From: Pseudomonadota bacterium
GTDB lineage: Bacteria; Pseudomonadota; Gammaproteobacteria; Xanthomonadales; Rhodanobacteraceae
Assembly (NCBI GenBank): GCA_023430685.1
Contig: JAEYZH010000023.1
Coordinates: 1-23,333 of the forward strand
Direction: 5' to 3'
Length of the DNA stretch: 23,333 bases
The notes below the pieces were generated by a model. The model was not told the DNA's origin. It saw only the letters and a list, made by a program, of their open reading frames with translations, and did no database searches. Both the position numbers and the translations under genes were made by a program. Shown here one piece after another: positions 1 to 6,717 of the stretch; the first letter of the stretch is position 1, and each line of letters starts with the position of its first letter.

Positions 1-812
1 GCATGGGCGCGCAGGATGCCGCGAGCCGGCGCGAGCAGTTGTATCGCCTCGCGCTCCGCCGTACCGCGGCGGTCGCGACCGTCTGCGAGGCCGCGCGGCG
101 CGACCTCGCGCAGACGGCCGGGTGGCCGCGTGCGACGCGCCTGGTCGCGCTGCCGAACGGGATCGACGTCGGGCGCTTCGCGACGCGCGACGAGGACGCG
201 CGCGAACGCCTCGCGACCTCGCTGGGGCTGGCGCCGCGCACGCGCCTGGTCGGCACGGTGGGAAGGCTCAATCCCGTGAAGGACCACGCCCGGTTGCTGC
301 TCGCGTTCGAGCGGTTGCTGCGCGACGTGCCCGATGTCGCACTGGTGCTCGCGGGCGACGGCGCGCTGCGCGGGGATCTCGAGTCGCTCGCCGCCGCGCC
401 TGCACTGGCCGGGCGCGTGCACCTGCTCGGAGACCGCGGCGACGTCGCCGGCCTGCTGCGGGCGTTCGACGTCTTCGTGCTGTCTTCGCTCAGCGAAGGG
501 TATTCGATCGCGCTGCTCGAGGCCTGCGCGAGTGCGTTGCCGATCGTCGCCACCGACGTCGGCGGCAACGCGGAAATCGTGCAGCACGGAGTGAACGGAT
601 TGCTGGTGCCGCCCGCGGATCCCGCCGCGCTCGCGCAGGCGTTGCGCACCCTGCTCGCCGATCCGCTGCGCGCAGCGGCGATGGGCCGCGCCGGCCAGGA
701 GCGCGTAAGGCGCGAGGGTTCGCTCTCCGCGATGGCCGACCGCTATGACCGGCTGTACGCAGACGCGGCTGCCGAACCTGCGCCCGCGCCATCGGCACCC
801 CCGCAACCCTGA
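1..812 (+). CDS. GT4-family glycosyltransferase (5' end outside window)
   Basis: This is the C-terminal part of a GT-B fold retaining glycosyltransferase (family GT4, Glycos_transf_1), which moves a sugar from a nucleotide-sugar donor at the cytoplasmic face of the membrane. About 269 residues are visible. The donor-binding half is intact: LPNGIDVGRF near residue 50, GTVGRLNPVKDH near 85, and the E-x7-E type signature SEGYSIALLEA near 165, followed by ATDVGGNAEIV. GT4 enzymes are usually about 370-400 residues, so the N-terminal acceptor domain lies before base 1. The ATG at base 3 is probably internal, because the text after it is mid-domain (an arginine-rich helix leading to VATVCEAARRDL). 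The protein ends in a short Pro/Ala tail. It heads the plus-strand EPS block. Sugar specificity cannot be read from the sequence. Confidence 0.9.
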   Translation, partial: MGAQDAASRREQLYRLALRRTAAVATVCEAARRDLAQTAGWPRATRLVALPNGIDVGRFATRDEDARERLATSLGLAPRTRLVGTVGRLNPVKDHARLLLAFERLLRDVPDVALVLAGDGALRGDLESLAAAPALAGRVHLLGDRGDVAGLLRAFDVFVLSSLSEGYSIALLEACASALPIVATDVGGNAEIVQHGVNGLLVPPADPAALAQALRTLLADPLRAAAMGRAGQERVRREGSLSAMADRYDRLYADAAAEPAPAPSAPPQP

Positions 813-826
813 GCGAACGCGCCCCT

Positions 827-854
827 TTGGCCTGCCGCCGTTGCCCGGTAAGCT
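827..854 (+). promoter_or_regulatory. Possible sigma-70 promoter before the deacetylase
   Basis: TTGGCC (827-832) and TAAGCT (849-854) are separated by 16 bases in the 149-base gap between the GT4 stop and the deacetylase start. Both hexamers match the consensus only partly. The gap is otherwise unremarkable GC-rich sequence, and the downstream genes could equally be read through from the GT4 gene. Confidence 0.22.
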
Positions 855-961
855 AGCGGGGCCGGCGTCGCGCGCCACCGGGGATCGCGGCCGGTGTCGC
901 AGCGGCTGCCCGTCATCGCGTGCGCGAAGCCGCAGGCGCCGTCCGGCCGCATTGGAAGCCG

Positions 962-1606
962 ATGAACCCGAGGCCCAAGAAGCTCCACCTGCTGCGCTGG
1001 TTGCCGATGCGGCTGGTGCTGACCACGGCCCCGGCGATGGATGGTGCGCTGTACCTCACGTTCGACGACGGGCCCGACCCCGAGCACACGTCGCGGCTGC
1101 TCGACCTGCTGGCCGCGCACGACGCGCGCGCGACCTTCTTCATGCTCGGCGAGGAGGTCGAGCGGCATCCGCGCATCGTCGAGCGCATGGTCGCGGACGG
1201 CCACGTGCTCGGCAACCATTCGTGGAACCATCCCAACTTCACGCGCATCCAGTGGCAGGAGCAGCGCGAGCAGATCGACGCGACCGACCGCATGCTCGAG
1301 CGCTTCGATGGTCGCCGGGAACACCTGTTCCGACCGCCGTCGGGCCACTTCACGCCCGGGCTCGTGCTGCGACTCGCGCGCCGCGGCCGCAACATCGCGT
1401 ACTGGTCGTACGACAGCCTCGACTACCAGCAGCGTTCGTCCGAGGCGCTCGTGCACACCCTGCGCGCCGATCCGCCGCGCGCAGGCGACGTGGTGCTGAT
1501 GCACGACGACAACGCGGCCACCCACGCGGCACTCGAGCGCATGCTGCCCGAATGGCGTGCGGCGGGGTTCGCGCTGCGCGGGCTGCCGCAGCGGGGGCGC
1601 GCATGA
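962..1606 (+). CDS. Polysaccharide deacetylase (carbohydrate esterase family 4, NodB domain)
   Basis: A predicted metal-dependent de-N/O-acetylase of 214 residues, a normal size for a bare NodB domain. All five CE4 motifs are visible: TFDDGP (33-38, catalytic base and metal Asp), NHSWNHPN (85-92, the two metal-binding His), RPPSG (124-128), DSLDY (151-155) and VLMHDD (178-183, catalytic His). No convincing signal peptide is seen, so it may act in the cytoplasm or be exported by an unusual route. An upstream in-frame GTG at 920 exists, but I chose the ATG at 962 because GGAAG lies just upstream and the domain starts soon after. Its stop overlaps the next start (ATGA), so it is coupled to the following gene. 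The likely job is removing acetyl groups from the EPS repeat unit or polymer; the substrate is inferred from context only. Confidence 0.88.
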   Translation: MNPRPKKLHLLRWLPMRLVLTTAPAMDGALYLTFDDGPDPEHTSRLLDLLAAHDARATFFMLGEEVERHPRIVERMVADGHVLGNHSWNHPNFTRIQWQEQREQIDATDRMLERFDGRREHLFRPPSGHFTPGLVLRLARRGRNIAYWSYDSLDYQQRSSEALVHTLRADPPRAGDVVLMHDDNAATHAALERMLPEWRAAGFALRGLPQRGRA

Positions 1607-2781
1607 GCCCGCTCGCGCTCGCCGCATGCGCGGTGCTGCTGCTGGCCTTCGCGGGCGCGCTCGCCGCGTGGCTCGCGCTGCGTTCGCGCAACATGCACAT
1701 CTGGCTGCGAGACTACCTCGCGCGGCCGCGCCGGCGCGCGGTGGCGGGGCCGGTGCACGTGATGTTCTGCTTCGTCGACCACTTCGAACCGATGTGGGGC
1801 AAGGCCGACGTCGAGGCGCAGCGCCGCCGCGTCGAGCGCTGGTGTCGCGAGTACCGCGCGATGGCGAGCCGCCACCGCGACGCCGACGGTCGCCATCCGC
1901 AACATGGATTCTTCTATCCCGAAGAGGAATACGTCGAGGCCTATCTCGACGACATCGCGGCACTGTGCGCGGACGGCTTCGGCGAGATCGAGATCCACCT
2001 GCACCACGACAACGACACGCCTGCGCATTTCAGCTCGACCATGCGCGGCTTCCGCGACCTGCTGCACCGGCGCCACGGCGCATTGCCGCTCGACCCGCGC
2101 ACCGGCGAGCCCGCGTTCGCATTCATCCATGGCAACTGGTCGCTCGACAATTCGCGCCCGGACGGGCGATGGTGCGGGATCAACAACGAACTCGTGTTGC
2201 TGCGCGAACTCGGGTGCTATGCGGATTTCACGCTGCCATCCGCGCCGAGCGATACGCAGACGAGCACGGTCAATGCGATCTACTACGCGACGGACGACCC
2301 GGTGCGGCCGAAGTCGCACGACCGCGGCACGCCGGTGCGCGTCGGCGGCGGCACGAGCGGCGATCTCATGATCGTGCAGGGTCCGCTCGGGCTGAACTGG
2401 CGCGAACGCCGCTTCGGCATCATGCCGCGCATCGAGAATGGCGACGTTCGCCGATCGTGTCCGCCGACGCCCGCGCGCGTCGACCAGTGGGTGCGCACCG
2501 GCATCCACGTCGAAGGGCGGCCCGAGTGGGTGTTCGTCAAGGTGCACACCCACGGGACCCAGGAACGCGACATGGACACCCTGCTCGGCGACGCGATGCA
2601 CGCGATGCATGACCACCTCGAGCGCGCGTACAACGATGGCCGCGACCACGTGCTGCACTACGTGACCGCGCGCGAGGTCTACAACATCGTCAAGGCCGCC
2701 GAGGCCGGCAAGGACGGCGACCCGAACCAGTGGCGCGACTACATCCTGCCGCCGCCGCCGCATCGCCAGCCACGTGCCTGA
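1603..2781 (+). CDS. Membrane-anchored protein, possible divergent deacetylase-fold enzyme
   Basis: 392 residues, no family I can name with certainty. Residues 4-27 form a hydrophobic N-terminal segment (signal anchor), followed by a basic stretch (RPRRR at 41-45). The rest is soluble, with clusters of potential metal ligands in the order expected of a NodB-like barrel: FCFVDHFEP (55-63), EIHLHHDND (130-138), FIHGNWSLDN (174-183), CYADFTLPSAP (205-215) and FVKVHTHGTQE (311-321). These echo the CE4 pattern (Asp-His, His-x-His-His, late His) without its exact motifs. The ATG overlaps the deacetylase stop (ATGA) and its own stop overlaps the GT2 start by 8 bases, so the three genes are translationally coupled. 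Inference: a second EPS-modifying enzyme, possibly an esterase or deacetylase acting at the membrane. It could instead be a non-catalytic partner of the deacetylase. Confidence 0.75.
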   Translation: MSPLALAACAVLLLAFAGALAAWLALRSRNMHIWLRDYLARPRRRAVAGPVHVMFCFVDHFEPMWGKADVEAQRRRVERWCREYRAMASRHRDADGRHPQHGFFYPEEEYVEAYLDDIAALCADGFGEIEIHLHHDNDTPAHFSSTMRGFRDLLHRRHGALPLDPRTGEPAFAFIHGNWSLDNSRPDGRWCGINNELVLLRELGCYADFTLPSAPSDTQTSTVNAIYYATDDPVRPKSHDRGTPVRVGGGTSGDLMIVQGPLGLNWRERRFGIMPRIENGDVRRSCPPTPARVDQWVRTGIHVEGRPEWVFVKVHTHGTQERDMDTLLGDAMHAMHDHLERAYNDGRDHVLHYVTAREVYNIVKAAEAGKDGDPNQWRDYILPPPPHRQPRA

Positions 2782-3532
2782 GGCCGCGCCCGGCCTCGTC
2801 AGCGTCGTCATGCCCGCATGGAACGCGGCCGGCACGATCGCCCGTTCGATCGAATCGGTGCTCGCACAGCGGCATGCGCAGTTCGAACTGCTGGTCGTGG
2901 ATGATGCGTCCACCGACGCGACCGCGCGCCTCGTGGATGGCTACGCGGCGACCGATGCGCGCGTGCGGCTCATCCGGCAGCCCGCCAATGGTGGCGTCGC
3001 GGCCGCGCGCAATGCGGGGATCGCGGCTGCGCGCGGCGAGTACGTCGCGTTCCTCGACAGCGACGACTGGTGGCATCCGCTCAAGCTCGAGCGGCAACTC
3101 GCGCAGATGCGAAGCGCGAACGCGCAGGTCAGCTACTGCAGCTACCAGCGTGTCGCCGAGGACGGGCGCGTGCTGTCGCTGGTGGTACCTCCGCGCGAAG
3201 TCACGCATGCGCAGATGCTCCACAGCAACTTCATCGGCAACCTGACCGGCATGTATGCGCGCAGCCTCGGTGACGGCGAGTTCCTGCGCATCGGCCACGA
3301 GGACTACGTGTTCTGGCTGCAGATGGTCAGGCGCGCGGGTCGCGCGGTCCGCGTCGAACACGACGGCCCGCTCGCGTTCTACCTCGTGCGCGAGGGTTCG
3401 GTGTCGTCGAACAAGTGGCGCGCGGCGCGCTGGCAATGGCGCATCTACCGCGAGGTCGAAGGCCTGTCGCGCGTGCGCGCCACCGCCTGCATGCTGCATT
3501 ACCTCGGTCACGCGCTCGCCAAGCGCCGCTGA
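2774..3532 (+). CDS. GT2-family glycosyltransferase
   Basis: A 252-residue inverting GT-A glycosyltransferase. The nucleotide-binding strand (LVSVVMPAWNAAGTI, 8-22) is followed by VVDDAS (41-46), the conserved NGGVAAARNAGI (72-83), the metal-binding LDSDDWW (94-100), and HED (175-177), the usual catalytic-base region. No transmembrane helix is evident, so it should work at the cytoplasmic side of the membrane on lipid-linked intermediates. The start is a GTG at 2774 that overlaps the preceding stop; there is no good Shine-Dalgarno sequence, which suggests coupled translation. It is short compared with many GT2 enzymes, ending soon after the GT-A domain. Donor and acceptor sugars are unknown. 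Confidence 0.9.
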   Translation: MPEAAPGLVSVVMPAWNAAGTIARSIESVLAQRHAQFELLVVDDASTDATARLVDGYAATDARVRLIRQPANGGVAAARNAGIAAARGEYVAFLDSDDWWHPLKLERQLAQMRSANAQVSYCSYQRVAEDGRVLSLVVPPREVTHAQMLHSNFIGNLTGMYARSLGDGEFLRIGHEDYVFWLQMVRRAGRAVRVEHDGPLAFYLVREGSVSSNKWRAARWQWRIYREVEGLSRVRATACMLHYLGHALAKRR

Positions 3533-3797
3533 TCGGCGCCGACGGCCACTTGCCGGTTGCGGTACGGGCGCGCCCGGCACCGGGGAATCCCCGAAGTGGC
3601 GTCGCCGCCAGCCCGCGAAACTGTCCGCCCCCTGAATTGATGGATTTTTGACCTTTTTTGATGTCTGGCCCGGGAATTACCCGACGTCCGTCCCAGAATG
3701 CCCCCCTCGCGCAGCGGTACGTTCGCATCCCCTGAATATCGATCCGCGGGCCGGATTTGCGGTCCGACCCGGGTCGAAACCCGCTCGCGAGAACCCG
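3533..3797. other. 265-base leader/intergenic region before the first lyase gene
   Basis: The region holds a perfect palindrome CGGGCGCGCCCG (3565-3576), a small hairpin CGGGG-AAT-CCCCG (3581-3593) and, 50-70 bases later, an unusually AT-rich patch with two T-runs (about 3628-3660). The hairpins are not followed directly by the T-runs, so this is not a classical terminator. The AT-rich patch in otherwise very GC-rich DNA suggests promoter or regulatory sequence for the lyase gene. I could not place a convincing -35/-10 pair and see no known riboswitch core. Confidence 0.35.
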
Positions 3798-5531
3798 ATG
3801 ACCCTGTGCAAGCCCGCCCTCCGCGCCACCCTGTCTGCCGCACTCGCATGCGGCGGGATCGGCATGTCGCATGCCGCGATCACGATCGACCTGTCCTATG
3901 TCGATCCGTCGTCGAGCGCCTACCAGCGCTTCCGCAGCTGGGTCGACCAGGCCGTCGGCGGCAACCCGGGCTACGAGTTCTCCGCCAATGACGCAGCGCT
4001 GATGCATCGCCTGTCGAACCAGCCGCAGTACTGCGCGCTCGCGGTGGACATGATCGACGAGCAGGTCAGCGAGGCCGAGGCCGCGATCGCCGCGAACCAG
4101 AACCCCGCGGTCACGCATGATTCCTATCTGTACGTCGGAGCGAAGATCGGCGACCTCGCGCTGACGTACGACTGGTGCGCGGCGCAGGTTTCCGCGTCGC
4201 AGCGCACGCGCTGGGCCGCGTATGCGAACCAGGCGATCTACAACGTCTGGCACCCGTCGCAGGCGCAATGGGGCGGTCGGTCGGCCCCGTGGACCGGCTG
4301 GGGCACGAATGACCCGGCCAACAACTATCACTACAGCTTTTTGCGCGCGACGATGTACTGGGCGCTGGCGAGCAACGACGCGGCGCTGCTCACGTTCCTC
4401 GAAACCGAGAAGCTGCCGCCGCTGCAGGCCTACTTCGCGACGCTGCCCGGTGGCGGCAGCGAGGAAGGCACCGGTTACGGCACCTCGCACCACAAGCTGT
4501 TCGAGCTTTACCGCGTCTGGCGCGATTCCACCGGGACCGATCTCGGCAATGCGAACGCGCACATGACCGACACGATCTCGTACTGGTTGCACGCGACCGT
4601 GCCGACGCGCGACCGCTTCGCGCCGTACGGCGACCAGGCGCGCAGCTCGAATCCCGAGTTCTACGACTACCACCGCCATCTGCTGCTCGAGGCGCGCAAG
4701 GTCACCAACAGCACGGCTGCGCGCGACCTCGCCTCGTGGTGGCTCAACCACAGTTCGGTCGACCGCATGGGCAGCGGCTTCAATTTCCGCGACGACCTGC
4801 TGCCCGAAGGCACCGCGGGTGCGCAGCCTTCGGCGCCGCTCGTCTACCACGCGTCCGGCGTCGGCCACCTATTCGCGCGCACCGACTGGAGCACGTCGGC
4901 GAGCTGGCTGAGCTTTTCCGCGGGTTCGTTCAACCAGAGCCATGCGCACCAGGACCAGGGCTCGTTCACGCTGTTCGCGGGCGGCGACTGGCTCGCGGTG
5001 ACCGAGAACATCTGGAGCCGCAGCGGCATCCAGCAGGGGACCGACGTGCACAACGTCGTGCGCTTCGTGCGAGACGGCGCCAGCGTGCGCCAGCGCCAGC
5101 CCTCGTTGTCGACGATGGAGATCGAGCAGCTGGGGCCCGGCCCGGGCGAAGTCCACGTGACCGGGAACCTCACGCCGGCCTATGCATCCGGATCCGGCGT
5201 CGATTCGTGGCAGCGCCACCTCGACTTCAGCGGCGGCCAGTTGCGGGTGACCGACGAGTTCTCGGTCGCGAGCGGCGTGCAGGCGATCTTCCAGGTCAAC
5301 ACCCCGCAGCAACCCCTGATCAGCGGCCGCAACGCGACCGCGGGTCGACTGCAGATCCGCGTGATCGAGCCGGCCGATGCGGTGCTGACGGCGGTCGACT
5401 GGACCGGCGTCGATGGCGACTTCAACGAAGGCTGGAAGCTCGAAGTGCGCGGCAGCGCGTCGAACACCGGCTTCGTGGTCGAACTCGGTACCGGCGAGGC
5501 GATCTTCTCGAGCGGCTTCGAAACCCCGTAG
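3798..5531 (+). CDS. Secreted heparinase II/III-family polysaccharide lyase with C-terminal GFE tail
   Basis: A 577-residue exported protein. Residues 1-26 look like a Sec signal peptide (basic KPALR, hydrophobic core, cleavage near SHA). Residues about 40-330 are the predicted alpha-toroid, with NNYHYS (175-180) and GGGSEEGTGYGTSHHKL (218-234) as likely active-site patches. The heparinase II/III signature SHAHQDQGSF (381-390) begins the C-terminal beta-sheet domain, followed by WLAVTENIW (398-406). The family cleaves uronic-acid polymers by beta-elimination. The last residues are IFSSGFETP, a tail also seen in the protein ending at 18271 and missing from the paralog at 6718-8406. I chose the ATG at 3798 because only this start gives a signal peptide. 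The stop codon TAG is part of the repeat tip at 5528. Probable role: trimming or turnover of the locus's own EPS; exact substrate unknown. Confidence 0.85.
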   Translation: MTLCKPALRATLSAALACGGIGMSHAAITIDLSYVDPSSSAYQRFRSWVDQAVGGNPGYEFSANDAALMHRLSNQPQYCALAVDMIDEQVSEAEAAIAANQNPAVTHDSYLYVGAKIGDLALTYDWCAAQVSASQRTRWAAYANQAIYNVWHPSQAQWGGRSAPWTGWGTNDPANNYHYSFLRATMYWALASNDAALLTFLETEKLPPLQAYFATLPGGGSEEGTGYGTSHHKLFELYRVWRDSTGTDLGNANAHMTDTISYWLHATVPTRDRFAPYGDQARSSNPEFYDYHRHLLLEARKVTNSTAARDLASWWLNHSSVDRMGSGFNFRDDLLPEGTAGAQPSAPLVYHASGVGHLFARTDWSTSASWLSFSAGSFNQSHAHQDQGSFTLFAGGDWLAVTENIWSRSGIQQGTDVHNVVRFVRDGASVRQRQPSLSTMEIEQLGPGPGEVHVTGNLTPAYASGSGVDSWQRHLDFSGGQLRVTDEFSVASGVQAIFQVNTPQQPLISGRNATAGRLQIRVIEPADAVLTAVDWTGVDGDFNEGWKLEVRGSASNTGFVVELGTGEAIFSSGFETP

Positions 5532-5763
5532 GCTGGACGACCGCAGGTCGGCCGGCGCTTTGGCTTTCGCTCTTCCTCGCGGGCCGGCCGCGCTGCGCGC
5601 GTGTAGGCTGGACGACCGCAGGTCGGCCGGCGCTTTCGCTTTCGCTCTTGCTCGCGGGCCGGCCGCGCTGCGCGCGTGCAGGCTGGACGACCGCAGGTCG
5701 GCCGGCGCTTTCGCTTTCGCACTTGCTCGCGGGTGCCGGCCGCGCTGCGCGCGTCCAGCCTAC
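5528..5763. repeat. Three-unit 75-bp GTAG-tipped REP/BIME array between convergent genes
   Basis: Units begin at 5528, 5603 and 5678, each with G(T/C)AGGCTGGACGACCGCAG. The first two are 75 bases each and the third runs to 5763, where the array closes with the inverted tip CGTCCAGCCTAC. Each unit contains the hairpin CGACC-GCA-GGTCG and a second GC-rich palindromic half (GGGCCGGCC region). The array fills the whole gap between the convergent lyase and methyltransferase genes, and its two outer tips supply both TAG stop codons. GTAG-tipped REPs are known in Stenotrophomonas and Xanthomonas relatives, where they are mobilised by RAYT transposases; no RAYT gene is in this window. The strong inverted repeats could also act as a two-way terminator or mRNA stabiliser. 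Confidence 0.88.
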
Positions 5764-6704
5764 GGCGCCGCAACTTCCCCCGGCTTGCGCCCGATGAAAT
5801 CCACGCTCGTGATGCACAGCTTCTCGGGTGGCACCTGCGCGAACTGCGCATGCACCCGCATCGCCGCGAGTTCGGCGAGGCGACGCTCGGTCGGCCGTGC
5901 GGTGTCGAGCACGATCTCGAACCCGGCGTCGCGCGCGCGATCGACGAACTCGTGCGCGCGCATGCGGTTCTGGTACAGGAACGCGTTGTCCCAGAACACC
6001 CATTCGCGATCGGAATAGCGCAGGTAGTTGAGCTGGTTGATGCGCGGGTCGACGTAGGCGTAATGGTCGCCGCAATTGACCGAGTGGAACATCGCGCCAC
6101 CGGGGCGCAGCACGCGCATCGCTTCGCGGTTGAGCGCATCGATGATCGCTGGCGGCACGTGCTCGAGCACGCTGTTGGAGAAGATCAGGTCGATGTCGCC
6201 CGGCGCGAATCCGGTCGCCGACGCATCGGCGGGCGCGCGGCAGGTGATCGCGCCTGCGCTCGCGGCTTCGAGCGGTGCGCCGCGCTCGAGTCCGGCGAGC
6301 AGGCGCGCGTGCCGCTCGCGCACGTCGCGCGCATCGACGCGCGCGACCTGCGCGATCATGTCGAGTTCTTCGCCGAGGCGTCGCGCGCATGCGCGGGTGA
6401 GGTCGGCGCGCAGGTGCGGGTTGAGGTCGAAGCTGCTGACGCGCCGCGCGCCCGCGAGATGGCAGGCGAGCGGGAAGGTCGGGTACCAGCCGGTGCCGAT
6501 CTCGAGCAGGTGGCGATCGACGATGTCGATGTCCGACTCGTGCAGGCGCTCGAGCATGATGCGCCAGTCGTCGAGCTTGGTCGCGAGCTCGCGCTCGAAG
6601 TCGCGCAGCCCGCCGAAGTGCCGCTGCAGCCGATAGTGCAGGGGCTGGCCGCCCGGCAGCACGCCGAGCATCTTCTGCAGCAGGCCCTTCGCTTTCCAGT
6701 GCAT
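5760..6704 (-). CDS. SAM-dependent methyltransferase (class I)
   Basis: A 314-residue Rossmann-fold methyltransferase. Motif I is LLEIGTGWYP (66-75), the acidic residue that binds the SAM ribose is D93 in SFDLNP, motif IV is FSNSVLEHVP (175-184) and LRPGG (199-203) follows, as in Methyltransf_11-type enzymes. The N-terminal 60 residues form a helical extension common in EPS-locus methyltransferases. I chose the ATG at 6704: it lies 13 bases after the stop of the second lyase gene, and earlier in-frame starts give only low-complexity serine/alanine residues. As the last gene of the minus-strand EPS block it probably O-methylates a sugar or lipid-linked intermediate, but the acceptor is not readable. 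Its TAG stop lies in the inverted tip of the 5528-5763 repeat array. Confidence 0.85.
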   Translation of the reverse strand: MHWKAKGLLQKMLGVLPGGQPLHYRLQRHFGGLRDFERELATKLDDWRIMLERLHESDIDIVDRHLLEIGTGWYPTFPLACHLAGARRVSSFDLNPHLRADLTRACARRLGEELDMIAQVARVDARDVRERHARLLAGLERGAPLEAASAGAITCRAPADASATGFAPGDIDLIFSNSVLEHVPPAIIDALNREAMRVLRPGGAMFHSVNCGDHYAYVDPRINQLNYLRYSDREWVFWDNAFLYQNRMRAHEFVDRARDAGFEIVLDTARPTERRLAELAAMRVHAQFAQVPPEKLCITSVDFIGRKPGEVAAP

Positions 6705-6717
6705 GCGGTCCGCGCGC

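Noticed and set aside
3565..3593. Intrinsic terminator after the GT2 gene (palindrome plus small hairpin).
   Set aside because: No T-run follows either stem; the T-runs lie 50 or more bases further on.
3666..3680. Sigma-54-like -24/-12 element (TGGCCCGGGAATTAC) before the first lyase gene, next to T-runs.
   Set aside because: The -12 GC is replaced by AC, a critical position, and one match in GC-rich DNA is weak evidence.
5528..5763. Tandem repeats considered as a CRISPR array.
   Set aside because: Units are contiguous with no unique spacers, and no cas genes are present.
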